64,000 nt of DNA. It comes from Eleusine coracana subsp. coracana (taxonomy: Eukaryota > Streptophyta > Magnoliopsida > Poales > Poaceae). The position numbers were made by a program, and so were the translations under genes. A model generated the notes under the pieces. The model worked only from the letters and a program-made list of their open reading frames with translations. It made no database searches and was not told the origin of the DNA. This document shows positions 11,736-24,970 of the stretch, piece after piece. Within the stretch, counting starts at the first letter, position 1; each line of letters starts with the position of its first letter. The DNA lies in assembly GCA_032690845.1 (NCBI GenBank), contig CM064424.1:47009511-47073510 (forward strand). The letters are read 5' to 3'.

Positions 11736-11847
11736 CTAAGGTCCCTATGGATTCGATGAACCTTGGAATACTCAATTCAAGGGAGAAAGTTCTACAATCG
11801 TACACCGTCCTCTTGTGGTATATATGGGTGCGTAATTACGACCAACA

Positions 11848-14607
11848 AGATCTCCTTAGCTTGTTGCACCAGCTTTGGACCAAACACTACTCTTTCTCTT
11901 GATTCAGACCAACTCAATGGTGTACGACAATGGCGACCATAGAGAGCCTCGAATGGTGCCATCTTGATGCTTTCTTGATAACTATTGTTGTATGCAAACT
12001 CGATTAAGGGTAAGCACTCGTCCCACTTTTTGCTATGATTTAGTACATAGGCTCTCAAGATGTCCTCTAATATTTGGTTCACCCTTTCCATCTGACCGTC
12101 CGTCTGGGAGTGATACATAGAACCTTTAATCAACCTTGTGCCCAATGACACATGGAGCTGCTCCCAGAAGCGTCCAACAAACTGGGAGCCTCTATCCGAT
12201 ATGATGGTCTTGGGCACACCGTGGAAGCAAAGAATCCGCTCGATGTATAGCTGTGCATATTGTTGCATTCGGAATCGGGTGGAAACCAATATGAAGTGTG
12301 CAACCTTGGTCAGTCGATCAATAATAACCCAGATGGAGTCGAACATTCATGACATCTGTGGCAATCCAACAATGAAATCCATGCTGATGTCATCCTATTT
12401 CCAAGTTGGAACACTCAAGGGTTGTAGTTGACTAGCTTTATTGAGATGATCGGACTTGACTCTACGGCAGGTGTCACATACTTTGCTATCTCCCTCTTCA
12501 TACGAGTCCACCAATACCTAGATCTCAAATCGTGGTACATCTTGTTGCTGGCCAGATGCTAGGAGTACTTCACGACATGAGCCTCGTCCAAAATCTTCTT
12601 GCAAAGTTCCAGATTCTTAGGTACCACTAGGCGGTACTTGAACCATAAAACACCTTCTGCATCTTCTCGAAAACATTGAACCTGAGCATCGCCCTCCTTT
12701 AGTCTCCTTCTAAGATGTGCCATGCCGACATCACTTTTCTAGGCTGCTACTATTTCTTCCCACAAGGTTGGAATCAATGCTAGGTTATAGAGAGCTCCGT
12801 GGAGTGTTACTTGGACATAATGACCATTTTGAACTTGTGGGCCGACCATGATGTGATGGCATTGGGCCTTGCGGCTTAGTGTGTCAGCCACGACATTAGC
12901 TTTTCCGGGGTGATAGTGCACTTACAACTTATAATCCTTAATCAGTTCCAATCAGCGACATTGCCTGATGTTCAGATGATCCTAGGTGAAGATGTACTTC
13001 AAGATTTTGTGATCAGTGTAGATACGTACTAAATTTCCAAGCAGGTAGTACCTCCACATTTTCAACGTTAGCACCACTGCTGCTAATTCCAGATCATGAG
13101 CGGGATAATTCTGCTCATGCTTCCTTAGTTGTCTGGATCCATAAGCGATGACTCATCCATCTTGCACGAGCACACACCCTAATCCAATACCTAAAGCATC
13201 ACAATAGACATCAAACGGCTTACCCAGGACCGGTTGAGCTAATACTGGGGCAGTGGTAAGATGCTTCTTTAGGGTTTGAAAAGCGTTCTCGTAGCCTTGA
13301 TCCCACACAAATTTCTCTTCTTTCTTCAGCAGCTCAGTCATGGGTTTTGTGATCTTGGAGAAGTTTGGGATGAAATGACGGTAATAACCATCCAATCCAA
13401 GAAAACTGCATATGTGAAATACGGTTTCTAGTGTCTTCCAATTTAGTACATCTCTTACTTTGCTAGGATCTACTGCTATGCCTTCTTTCGAGATGACATG
13501 GCCCAGAAATGGGACTTGCTTCAACCAAAACTCACATTTGCTAAATTTAGCATATAGCTGATGTTCTCTTAACCTCTGCAATACGATGCGAAGATGCTCT
13601 GCATGCTCTTCTTCCGACTTAGAGTAGACTAGAATGTCATCAATGAACACCACTACAAACTTGTCCAGTTCTGGCTTGAACACCGAGTTCATGAGATACA
13701 TGAAGTGTGCCAGTGCATTTGTCAAACCAAATGACATCACTAAATACTCGTAAAGCCCATATCGAGTAGAGAATGCAGTCTTGGGGATATCTTCAGCACA
13801 GATCTTGATTTGGTGGTATCCAGATCACAGATCAATCTTGGAGTAAACCTTAGCTCCAATTAGCTGATCAAAAAGAATATCAATGCGGGGCAGTGGGTAC
13901 TTGTTCATGATAGTCACGGCATCAAGCGGTCAGTAATCCATACATAGCCTCAAGGTCTCGTCCTTCTTCTTTTTGAACAACACCGGACAACCCCAAGGTG
14001 AAGAACTTGGTCGGATAAACCCTTTATCTAGCAGCTCCTTTAGTTGCTCCTTCAACTCTGCTAGCTCCTTAGGTACCATTTTATACGGTCTCTTCGATAT
14101 AGGTGCAGTGCCTGGCTGTAACTCAATCTTAAATTCAACATCTCGATCTGGAGGCAGTCTAGGAAGATCATCAGGGAAAACGTCCGGAAATTCCCTAACC
14201 ATTGGAATATCCTTTATCTGTATGGCTGTGGTGTGGTGAATGCTTGGTGCGGCCAGTTGGGGAGGTACCACTCGAAAGCTTACACTACCATGGGTGGGAG
14301 AGTTTAGGTGTATGGTGTAGGTGTCTATGTCCAACACAGCCTTATGCTGCCTCATCCAGGGCATGCCCAGAATAATGTCAATGTTGCTCCCATCTAAAAC
14401 CATGCACTTGGTGGAGTAGACTCTTGTTTCTAGGGTTATTGGGAGTTTCTCAATTTCATATAGAGCAGCGGTTTGCCCACCAGCCAATTTAATGGTGTAT
14501 CGTGTTTTCATAAGGGTACGAGGCAGCTGGTGTTTATTTATGAAACACCCACTAACAAAGCTATGTGATGCCCCCAAATCAAATAGAACTAGTGCGGGTG
14601 ATCTCAA
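11848..14607 (-). pseudogene. Tekay/Del-type Ty3 pol (protease, RT, RNase H, integrase), broken and 3'-truncated
   Basis: In coding order on the - strand: protease near 14600 (reads FDLGASHSF, so the DSGA active site has serine changed to leucine), RT with CMDY near 13930 and the catalytic FIDDILVY near 13640, RNase H with its HPGKANVVADTLSR end near 12900, and integrase 12346-11848 with ISDRGSQF, SQTDGQMERVNQ and YGRHCRTP. Stops or frameshifts fall near 13929, 13740, 13150 and 12740. Reading stops after GPKLVQQAKE, where LTR copy A begins, so the integrase tail and any chromodomain are gone. The family's product copies element RNA and inserts the DNA; this copy cannot. Confidence 0.9.
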
Positions 14608-14719
14608 ATAGAGAACATACCAGCAAGAATGTGGTGTTGTTCACGCGGCCAATGCGGATGGGTCCCTTGTTGCGATTGTTGTTGTTGTTGTTCCTCTGCT
14701 GGTTTTGTCCAGTGTTTTT

Positions 14720-15772
14720 CTTGGGCTATGTACACTCCCTTGAGAAGTGTCCAAGACGGCTGCAGTTGTAACAGGGGAAAGGCCCTGGCTGAGTGTTCTG
14801 CTGCTGCGGTGGGCGATATCCCGCTTGGTTCTGCTATGGACGTGGTGCCTGGGGTTGCTGCTGTGGTTGCTGGGGTGGACATGGGAATGGTGCTAACACG
14901 GGGGTGGAGCGATACTTCTGTCCTGAAGGATCCGTGTACACCATGCGATACTTCTGTGGGGGCTCACCGGTTGACCCCACAGCACTAGTGGATCTTTTCC
15001 GCTCTGCCATCACCTTACGGAACCTAGCCTCTGCAATGATAGCATTGTTGACGAACTCGACGAATGTGCCGCCTATGTTGAGGTTGAGGCGGTCCTGCAA
15101 CTCTACGCTTAGCCCCTCCAAGAATCGGTCCTTACGCTTGGCGGGGGTGTCCACCTGTTCTAGAGCGTAGAGTGCCAAGCGGTTGAACTCCTCGCAGTAT
15201 TCTTCGATGCTGTGGTTGCCTTGTTTCAGAGCTGTGAACTCCCGTGCCTTCCTGCAAATAAGCCCCGCAGGAATGTAGTGGGCGCGGAATGCTGTCTTGA
15301 ACTCGTCCCAAGTAATCTGTTGGTCCACACCAACTGAGGTGACATGGTTGGCCCACCATGCCCCAGATGCTCCATGCAGCAGCTGTGCTGCATACAGGGT
15401 CTTCTGCGCAGGCGTGCAGTTGAGGAGCCCAAACTTGGACTCAAGCATGCGCAGAAAATTTTCAGCCTCCATGGGTTCAGTGGTGGAGCTGAATGTAGGT
15501 GGCTTGGTGGCGAGGAAGTCAGTGTAGGTACTGTTCTGTGGTGCGCCGTCGTTGTTGCCCCTAGCATTCCTATTTGCCATGTTCTGTTGCACCAACTCCC
15601 GCATAAATTCTGCCTGTTACCGCTGGTTTTCCATCATACTGGCGAAGAACTGCGCCATCATCTGTATGGGGTTGGGAGGTGGAGCCTCATGCTGAGTGTT
15701 GTCACCTCCCCTAGCTCTGGAGCTCTCGGGCTGTTCACCGTGAAGCTCGTTGGTGTTGCGAGTGTGAACCAT
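14720..15772 (-). pseudogene. Tekay-type gag (capsid and zinc knuckle) with in-frame stops
   Basis: The start ATG is at 15772-15770 (MVHTRNTNELHGEQPE). An in-frame TAA falls at 15619-15617, after which the frame continues through the capsid-like core (ENFLRMLESKF, GAWWANHV, YCEEFNRLALYALEQV, FLEGLSVELQDRL) to a glutamine-rich tail. A CCHC knuckle, CYNCSRLGHFSREC, follows near 14770-14729. The family packages element RNA. Gag and pol appear as separate decayed blocks. Confidence 0.85.
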
Positions 15773-17405
15773 TCTGAAATACAAGCATTAGGGTACCATT
15801 AGTTTCTTATCCAACAAGATCATGATGGAACACCAAATTCAAGGGCAAGTAGGATGCTCCAAATATAGAAAAGTGTAGTTCAGCAAGGAAAACAAATATA
15901 CTGATGGTGATTACTTATCCAAGTGATTTCCACATCGAGAAGTAGACTTGTCCAAAAATTTCAGAATACGTTTCTGTTCTGTCCTATCGGTACAGCAGAC
16001 ACAAAATCAAGCTTTTAAGCAAACTTGCCTACTAAATCTGGACAGACAATGAATACCAAAGTTATAGAGAATTTCAAGACCTTTCCAATGAGTATTTACT
16101 CAACTTCATCTCACAATGGGTTCAGGAGATGGGAATTTTCCAAGTTAACTGTCAGTTTCTGAAATTTTGCTCCCGACCAAATCTATTGGCCTAATGTGGG
16201 CAAAACTAGTTATGGGCTCATACTAAAGTTGTAGAGGACTTTTTTACCTTTCCAACACATCTTTACATACCCTCATCGGATAAATGATTTAGGAGTTATG
16301 AATTTTCTAAGTCACAGATCAGAAACTAAAAATCCGATATGGCAGCGCTATGCTCGATCTAAAAAAGGGTCTCAAATCTAGTTTTCCGTTCTTTTAAACT
16401 TAGAAGCGAACAACCAGACCTATAAATAATTTTAGCACCTTTCTAACACATTCTTGCACGCTTCCAAATAATTGTTAGAACTCGAGATACGCAATTTACA
16501 CTACCGGTAAATTTTCTGAACCGATTTTCTGGACAGAACTGGATTACTCTGAAGATTTGCGCATAACTCTCCCTTCCCTGTACCAAAACTGAAAACTTAA
16601 ACTACCAAAGTTGTAGAGCAATTCCTAAACTTTTCAGGGAGTGCTCATACAACCTTAGAGGTGGTCTGAGCAAAAAGTTATGAATTTTACAAGATAGGTG
16701 ATGAATCTGAATTTCAGATTGACACCAAACTGATGTGCCGACTCGGACGGACCATAACGGTATTGTCCGGTAATCTTTAAACAAAAATTTCTTGCTGGAT
16801 GTACAGAGAGTTTGTTCATGATTTCAATAATACTTTATTTGCATGCTTTTGACTCTCGAGTGATAAGATATTGATTTTTATGTGCATGACATGTTAGCTG
16901 AAATTTCAGTTTCATCTTAATGACTTGATGCTTTAATATTTTTCATAAATGCATATGATTTCGGCCTACACATCCTCACAAAATAAAATTTGGTCATGAA
17001 TAGGACAATATGTATAGACGGTGGTAGTCGATCTCTCAAGTCAGTCTTATACTACACGTTTCTTACGAGAATCGTGGTTAGCGTACCTGCAGAAGATTCA
17101 TTCCAAAGACAATACATCAAATCAAAAGAAAGGAGCCGAAAATAATCCCTTATTATTGTCCTAGGGCAGGACACTGATGTTTTCCGTAATCAGTCCATGT
17201 TCACACCATTGTGCTAGCTTCCATGTTACTGTCCATAGGGCGGGACATATACCCTCGTTGTCGAGTCCGTAGATGCAGGTATTTAAACAAATAACTCCTA
17301 TAGTTAGCTTTGCCACCTGAATCATAACTAATAGTATCCCTATGGGACCTCACACGTTCGTAATGGGGTTTTTGAAAATGTCTTTGAATGTTACACTATT
17401 CCCGA
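15773..17405 (-). other. Untranslated leader of the Tekay-type element
   Basis: Non-coding sequence between the primer site and the gag start. It contains AT-rich text with phrases repeated in degenerate form (for example AAAGTTGTAGAG near 16224 and 16607). No ORF is supported. Confidence 0.6.
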
Positions 17406-17421
17406 GATAGCTCTGATACCA
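17406..17421 (-). other. Primer-binding site (initiator tRNA-Met type)
   Basis: The - strand reads TGGTATCAGAGCTATC, complementary to the 3' end of initiator tRNA-Met, three bases inside the LTR end at 17425. Confidence 0.85.
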
Positions 17422-17424
17422 CGC

Positions 17425-20400
17425 TGTAACAGAACCGCCTTACCACAGAGATGGCCCCATTCCAGGATCTTTCTCGGGTGGTGACACGCGCTGTGGCGCC
17501 CAATAGTACGACACATGATAGAAAAATATAGATGCAACAAGAACATAGAAAGAGTACAAAGTTTTATATAATTCCGAATTTAATTTACAAACCAGAGTTT
17601 TTAGAAAATGCGGAAGCAAAATAGTCTAACGTAATAAATAGCTCGACGGAATAAGTAAGATACAATCGTCCTCTCACGACGATACACATAGGACCTCCGG
17701 TCATGATTGATGTTCTGCCCAAAACACCATACCGGCAATCGACATGCTACTCCTCCTCGTTGTCAGTACAAGGTTCCCATTCTATGTTCCAGCAGTCGGG
17801 GTGCTGACCTTCCCAGTGGAACCTCCCACCACAGTGGCAATCTCCACCCTGGTCATCTGAAAACCACATAGAGCTACGCCCTGAGTAACTAAATTACTCA
17901 GCAAAACTTACCCGTCAACAAGGCCAACTACAGCCGACACCTAGACATGCAAAAGCTAAGGGTAGGGCTGATGTTGCCAAAGAGCCAGCCTAAAATTGGA
18001 TCCTTATTTTTCAGGTTTTGGCATCAAGTTAAGTTAACAAGCAAAATAGTAAATTTAGTTTGCACTATGACTACAATAATCATGGTTGCAATACAATTAA
18101 TAATAAGTCCATACAACAATGTTGAACCCACTCATCATATTAATGGCTTCCGATACTGTTCCCGCGGAGTTATCAAGTGGTACTCGTTACTATGAGGGGC
18201 AGCGACTCGAATCGATTTACATCCTGCAGGAGAAACCTGCTTGCACGATCCATACGTGCTTCATAGAAGCCGCATGGAGCAACCTTTCGTTGTGGTACCT
18301 CAAGGTCTTCTGGGTCCAGACTCCCCCGAGGAGGGTCCCCCAACGTGATGCGCCCCGTACCGCCATCCGTGGGTAGATTTCTCCCTCCTCCCGGCCCCAG
18401 TTCTACCAAAGAAGAGAGAAGGCTATCTTTCGACCAGGTAGTAGTCGTAGCTATATCAGTTTACTAGGCCCATAACTCCAGCATGCAAACAATATGTTCA
18501 AACTTAATCCCATGAGCCGGACACGAGGCGTAGCCTTAGGTGACTCGGATGGGGCTACCTCCTTGAAGACAAGTTGTCCTTTCCTTTCCACCTAGTTGCT
18601 CGTCCGGTCTTCATTTGTTATCCCATTCCAACCTTTTATCATCTGGCATCATTCTCAAGTGATAATATGTCCTGATCTACGAGTGGTCTCCATACCACTC
18701 GACGAATGGTTGTCCTAAATTAAGCAGAGCGACTACCATCCTGAGGCTTTTATCGGGAAAAGGGGATCTACTGCAATACTAGGTTTTTAAACAACTCCTA
18801 TATAAACTTAATACACAAACAAGTCTACACACACTATCTAGTGATAAAATAAAATGGTAAAACTGATGGGATGCATCGGGGCTTACCGTGAGTGGGTTCC
18901 TGGTTAGTGGGGTCACCACCTGGTTCTTCTGCCTACTGCTCCGGTCCTACTTCCACGTGGTTCACCTCGTGATCTACATGATGCGGATGATGCGATGCAT
19001 GAGAATAAGTTTTAATTCAAGGCACTTCCTCAGCAAATATGTTATAACAACAATATTTCATATAGAAGTGAACGGGGGTGTGTTGATTGGTTTAGTAATA
19101 TAACATATATAGTCGAGGCATAAGGTTAGCGCGTTTAGTGTATTTCCTTCATGGACTCTAGTAAATAAGGGCGGTAATTGGGTATAGAAAGTACGGGGTG
19201 TTTACGTGTTCATGCCCGATATACCCATGCTAGGTACATGAGGAGTGGGTATGGATCCAAAATAATATTACCAGTGTGTTGGATATGTTGTTAAGCAAGA
19301 AAAGAAATTACGACTTAAAATCCTAGAGAACACTCCTGGAATTAATTAGGAAATATTGATCCCATAAGGTAACTAAATAATCTAGCATGGTTCTAGACAC
19401 CATTTGCTTATGGGTGATTTACTGTAAATAGGACATGTGATTTATTGGCCATGTTTTACTTACATGTATTGAGCCATTAATTTTAAATAATTAAAACAAG
19501 GTAAAGGGTTAATTAATTATTGGTGACCAATATACAGAGAACTAACATTGGTCACTTTGTAGGATGATTAGGCATTGCAAACAAGGATTAACTACCAAGT
19601 TTCATTAATTTACCAATTACAGGGAATTACTTATGAGTTATTTAGTGTGTTGCTCAATTAATTTAGTTCTGATAAAAATGCTAACATGCAAGAAGGTTTT
19701 ACATTTTTCCACAACAGGACATGGTCAGAGGATCCCAGAGAATTTTATTGCACCTCAAAATACCTAGTAACGAATTAGTTATGTATTTTTGAAGTTAGTA
19801 ACAGTTTCCTGGATCTTATAAATCATAGGAAAAATATAAACCGCCTCCAGCCAATCAGATCTAGGCCACACGGAGGGCCACGGCATGAAAGGGCTAGATC
19901 TGGGTGTGGCCACACCGGATCTAGGCCATGTGGCCCATGCTGGGGCACCGCCGGCCCGCGTTAGAGCTAGGCGGCGCTGTCACCGGAATCGGCCGACCCC
20001 GGCCGAGGGGGGTCGCGGACCTCGCCGCTAGGTAGGGGAGCACGAGCCGTGCACAGGGGTGAGGTTGGAAGGAGGCGGGACTCACCAGAGCAGCCGGCGG
20101 TGAGCGGCGGAGCTTCGAGGATAGGTCGCCGGTGCGTGAATTCTTGCGGGCAAATGAGGTCGTCTCGCGGGCCAGCGGGGGGTGGATTCGGGGGAGGAGG
20201 ACGAGGCACACATGTCTTCCTGGCAGATCCGTGCCGAGGTGGCCCGGAGCGGCGACGCGGTGAGCTCCTGTCAGCGGCAATGGAGGTGGTGACGGGTGTA
20301 TGTTTTCTCTAAAAATGGAATGGCCGAAAAGGGGAAAAGGGCAAGGGTCATCTAGGGAGGAGGCCGGGCCTCGGTTGACACCCGGTCGGGCCGACCGCGG

Positions 20401-20951
20401 CGGCTCCCCGCCGGTGTATGGGCGCCACATGGTGCATCGACGCCGGCAGCCCGGGTCCGCATGGGAGGTGGAAGAGAGGAAGGTGGCTGACGGCTGGGGC
20501 CCGCGTAAATTTTCTTTTTTTGTTGGTTTTCAAAACCGCACCTATTTCATATTTTTATATCTTTAATAATATTGACCCTATAGCAAATATAAAAATATGG
20601 AAGTGTTCAGGAAGATGTGCTTGAATTTATAAAAATGATAAAGCTCGGTGTTTGAAATTAGAATTTAAATGAGAAATTTTCAAAGAGGGGCAGTTTTTGA
20701 CCTTTTTGACATTTATTTGGGGCATTAAATACTGCAATAAAAATCTGAGAAATTCTTCAAAATTCTAATTGATCATGACCAACAACATATATTTTTGGTA
20801 GGGGTGACCTATGTTGAAAAGTTGGGACTTGTAGTTTAAATGTCATTCAAATTTGCTTGAATTTGGTTTGAATTGGGTAAATTTCAGTTTAACCTTGCCA
20901 CAAGTTTATTTTCTTGGTGATTCTAACTCTAATTCGGTGGCATGGGTGTCA
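17425..20951 (-). mobile_element. 5' LTR of the Tekay-type Ty3 element, about 3.5 kb
   Basis: The inner end is certain: TGTAACAG at 17425 next to the primer site, shared with the 3' LTR fragment at 9376. The outer end is estimated at 20951, where the - strand would start TGACACCC, a common start in this lineage. The length fits Tekay/Del LTRs of 3-4 kb. A GC-rich block at about 19900-20480 gives long shadow reading frames on both strands but no recognisable protein. Confidence 0.65.
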
Positions 20952-22079
20952 TAGGTACCACGTGCACCTCCAATTGCTGCCACCGGTTTTGAGGCCCAAA
21001 TCAGGAAACCGCCTTGCACGCTTCTCAAAACGCAACTTCTTGATCTTGACGCATGTCACCTTGTCCCGTGATCCTCCTCATCGGCAAGTCTCTCCCTCCT
21101 TCGGACCATTGAAAGCCTCTACTTGCACCGATGCCTGATCACCTTTGACTTGGTCAACCCCACCGTCTTGATCACCACCCACGGTTTTGAGGCTCAACCG
21201 CGAAACCGTCGATGTTTCCTGCCTCTCCACGTGTACGGTATAGATCACCCTTGACTTCACCCGGACTCCCGATCGTCCGGTCCCAAGTCTCCTAATTGTG
21301 CCCGATCCTCTCGCCGTTGACCGCCAAGTTGACTCCAGTGAACTACACATCATGAGACAAGCAAACACATTTCCTATCTCCTACAACTTTACCAATATTT
21401 TTACCAACTCTAGTTAGTCATAACCATGACATGCACAAACTCATGTAATCACCAAATTCCCGCATTTCAACTTAAACATCAAACTCAACCGATGTCAATT
21501 ACTCATCACATATTGCAAACCATGGCACATATGCACATGGTTTCTCACGCTCCACTTCATGGCACCTCCTCATGCCCTCGGTTCATGTATGGTTCATCTC
21601 TATTGGCTATCTCGACAACCTCAACTACTATGGGTACTTTAAGCATGACCTTACCAATCGCGGCTACAGTCCTTCGTCTCGACTACCTCGACATTAGTAC
21701 AAAGGGTTACCGTCTTGCTTGAGCACTCTAGCCACAAGGTCTGTTTCACTCTCATTGTAACTGCGGGAGGATTTTAGAGTATATTGGGAGATCTCTAGAT
21801 ATGGTAGATTAGGATCATGTAATCCTACCCTGCCTTATCTCTAAGGGAGGCTTCTTGCTCCCTAAGTAATGTACTCCAATATAATCAGCCATGAGGCTCA
21901 ACAATACAATCATTTATTCGACCTATTCTATTCTCCTATAGATTGAACCTATATTATTTAAGATCCTTAACCATAGGAGTCCTCTCTACCCTCCATCTAC
22001 CATACTCTGGTTGTCCTTGGATGGAATAGGATAGAAGATTAGACACACACCTTCCATATGAATCCAATACCTTGGAATA
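20952..22079 (+). repeat. LTR-like debris, family unclear
   Basis: The left part has repeated phrases such as CGGTTTTGAGGC at about 20983 and 21182. The right part (about 21750-21960) reads like the promoter-to-R region of a copia LTR: a TGCGGGAGG block, CCAATATAATC and GAGGCTCAACAATACAAT. No ORF with retroelement motifs is present. Confidence 0.35.
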
Positions 22080-22900
22080 CTCTTAGCTGAAGTGCTACAA
22101 TGACATTTGTGTGCTTTGCGCAATTATCTGTGATCGTAAGAAATACCAACACAGTTATATTCACTCGGAGTCTGAACTAATCCGAAAGTGCACCCGGACA
22201 AGTCCAAAAATTGGGTTCAGCTAGATGTCAAAAAGTGTTAACACCAAGGACAAGTCCGTGGGTCCGAAGTGTCCAGAAGAAATACAATCCCGAGGTCTAT
22301 TCTTTTGTTAACTCACAGGTCCAGACACGTCTGGAGTAGTCAAAATCCTGAGCTCCAGGCTGCTATTAGCACACATGTCTGGACTAGTCCAGCATAATTT
22401 GACAAATCCAGAATAACTCAGAACACAACCTCATAGCCCTTAAATGGCCAGGTCCTGAACTAATATGTCAAACCTCCTGACCCTGCTTTTTTGCTCTACA
22501 GCACGCCTAAGTCCAAAACCTTGGACTTGTCCGAGGTCTGCAGGACAAGTCCACCGACCACAACTCCATAACCCCTTTTGGTCATGCCAAACCCGGACTA
22601 GTCCAGCTCCTTTTTTGCAGAACATAAATGTTAGTGTTATAAACCGATGCACAAATACGATGAAATCAAACCACAGAGGACACGAGATTTAACATGGAAA
22701 ACCCTGCCAAGGTGGAAGGGAAAAAACCATGGGCGTTAGCCCGCAAAACTTCACTATCAAGAGTTGGGGTTACAACGCCGATGAGATGACGGCGGCTTAC
22801 AAGAAGATAACGATCACAAGGTAAAACCCTAAATGTACCGTACCCCCCCTCACTTCGCTACGACCCAAGCCTCCGGCGACGGGCCTCCGCTTCGCTCCGT
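22080..22900. repeat. Retroelement debris with repeated GGACnAGTCC palindromes
   Basis: Between 22190 and 22610 about six near-palindromic words of the form GGAC(A/T)AGTCC or GTCTGGACTAGTCCAG occur. A stretch near 22690-22730 (ACATGGAAAACCCTGCC) resembles a repeat common in grass retroelement termini. No coding frame is supported. Confidence 0.35.
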
Positions 22901-24960
22901 CAGAAGTCAGCCTCCAATGTATAATAAATTTGGAACATAACTCAATAGTTAGCTCATAGGAATGCAAATGCAAGTTAGTTGAGTTTGGATCTAAGTCATT
23001 TTGACTGCTTATTACATCATATTCCCCTTGATAGTATGGCATGCCTACTACTGGATAGATTAAACACAGAACTTAATGTCGTAGATATTCTTTTTCCATT
23101 TGTGGGGATTCCAACTTCCATATTTCAAATATTTCCTGCCCATAAACTCAAACAACAATATTAGTCCTTTAATTGTACATCATCAACCAACCAAAACCCA
23201 CATGGGAACCTAGATGTACTTTCATTAGTGCCTCTTGATGTTATGCTACCAGTCCTTCAAGCAGGGTCAAGATCTCCACCATGTCACTTGTAAAGCTTCA
23301 TCATCTCTCTTCTAGCATCCTGCCACAAAAACTAAAAACAAAGTCCAAACTGTTAATTGAAACACAAATTGTCAGAACATCTTTAGCTAGGATGGACAAG
23401 ATGTGGTATAACTATTTAATCTCTTCTGACTGGTTCAAGACATCAAGATCATCATCATAAATGGAGATTAGATCACTATCAAGACACTGATAATTCAGAT
23501 ACTTGTGCAAAAAAAGTACTTGTTTCCATAGGAGTAGACATGGGAAAGATGATTTTTAAATCAGCATGAACATTGTTGAGACGATCAAAATAATCAGAGG
23601 TAATCATAGAAAATAATTCTCAAAGCATTGTTAAGGCCTCTTATCTTGCCTCTAGGATTCATAACAAATGCTAATTCATATAAACAAGCAATGTCCTTCC
23701 ACTACTACAACATTTTTTAGCATCCTAACATTCTCATAGTTGTTCAAGTGACCAACAACTTCAATAAGCTGATGCACAATCAGATTACAAGTTGGATAAT
23801 AAACACCATAAAGAGAAAAAATAGTATATAAATAAATAAATAAAAATAGGACCCATATAGTCCAACGAAGGCTGTTACCCATATAGTCCAACGAAGGCTG
23901 TTACCTTAGTGGCCACATGAAAAGTAAGGCAAAGTGATGCTTATTAGCACCTGATTATTGGATATATGTAGTAACCCTACTTTCACAAGTCTAAACATCT
24001 AGTTACCGTTAGAGATAGTATTGCCTGAAAATATTTGTTGCAAAAATCTTACTAAATGATTTGTAGGAAGATATTGCAGGTAAAAATGGTGTGCCTACAC
24101 ATAACCCATGCATCTTTCTGCAGCCTTTGTTAATTTCTCCGTAGCTGTACCGTCTCAAAGGCTATGTCACCACTAACCACTCCACTTGCACACCGTATTA
24201 TTTAAATAACATGTGTACTAATGTTGGAGAACATTATTCAATGTGAGCTAAGACATTATCTGCTAAATCTATTATCGAGCTATGTACGAGGAGAGCAGGT
24301 ACTATTCTTAGATTACTTCATTGGTCGCATGAATGAAGTGAAAAGATGCTTTATGTGGCTAGCAAATAAACTCATTTTATTGGATCATATGTGTAGACTC
24401 ATGGATGCGCATGCTGACGGAGGATAAGGTCACACCACACTTATTTTTTGTGGGGTCACATATATTTCAAAACTAATAAATCTGAATAATATAAAGTAAT
24501 TAAGTACTACCATTTACGTTAAAAAACTTTTATCCCATGTGATTTAAACATCACATCTAATTAAATTTACAAATTGGCCACTCCGTTTGCCACATAGTGT
24601 CATAATAGCGAAATAAACAAATGAATTCAATTTCACATTAGAGTATGCAGTAGAGTCTTGATCAATCCTTGCATTGCATGATTGCAGGTTATACCAATTC
24701 TGACAAACGCTTTCCTAACAATAATGAAATCCTAACTTTTATGTACAATCAAATATAACGGCAATTAACATTGTAATATTCTTCGACATTGGGGCCTCAG
24801 GACAAAGCTTTCAATCCCTCTACTTCACATAGAGAATATATGCCAGTACCATTATATGGAATTGTGTGGTACCCACTCTACCAGCAGCCACCATGGCGCG
24901 TTATAGAACAATTTCTGCTAAGCCGCCGGATGACCTATCCCCTGACGCCACCCACCTTAT
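22901..24960. other. Spacer upstream of the aldo-keto reductase gene
   Basis: AT-rich DNA without a supported gene. A 26-bp unit (CCCATATAGTCC...) is duplicated head to tail at 23852-23877 and 23878-23903. Short frames here have no recognisable motif. Confidence 0.5.
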
Positions 24961-24970
24961 TAAACACCAG

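Larger units (their letters stand above)
9813..11847 (+). mobile_element. Isolated LTR of the gag-protease element family (copy A), carrying a nested MITE
   Basis: It begins TGTTGGCACTCC (9813) and ends CCAACA (11847). It matches, in reverse, the LTR at 43656-45135: GCACTTGGGGAGTGCC end, TATAAATAC box, GAGTAGAACC, the leader and the GCGTAATTACGACC end. Without the 505-bp MITE and its 8-bp duplication it is about 1520 bp, close to the 1480 bp of copy B. No internal region follows on either side. The 5-bp flanks ACAGC and AGATC differ, so it is not a simple solo LTR. It interrupts the Tekay integrase. Confidence 0.85.

Noticed and set aside
14565..15802. Overlapping + strand frames with Cys- and Gly-rich text
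   Set aside because: They are reverse readings of the gag glutamine-rich tail and capsid region on the - strand.
17406..17424. tRNA gene fragments at primer-site sequences
   Set aside because: The matches are 12-20 bp and sit next to LTR ends; they are primer-binding sites, not tRNA genes.
19921..20566. Long overlapping frames on both strands in a GC-rich block
   Set aside because: No domain, Pro/Arg/Gly-rich composition on both strands, and position inside the Tekay 5' LTR; these are composition shadows.
23700..23720. CACTACTACAAC as a second CACTA terminus
   Set aside because: No subterminal repeats, no partner end and no target duplication nearby.
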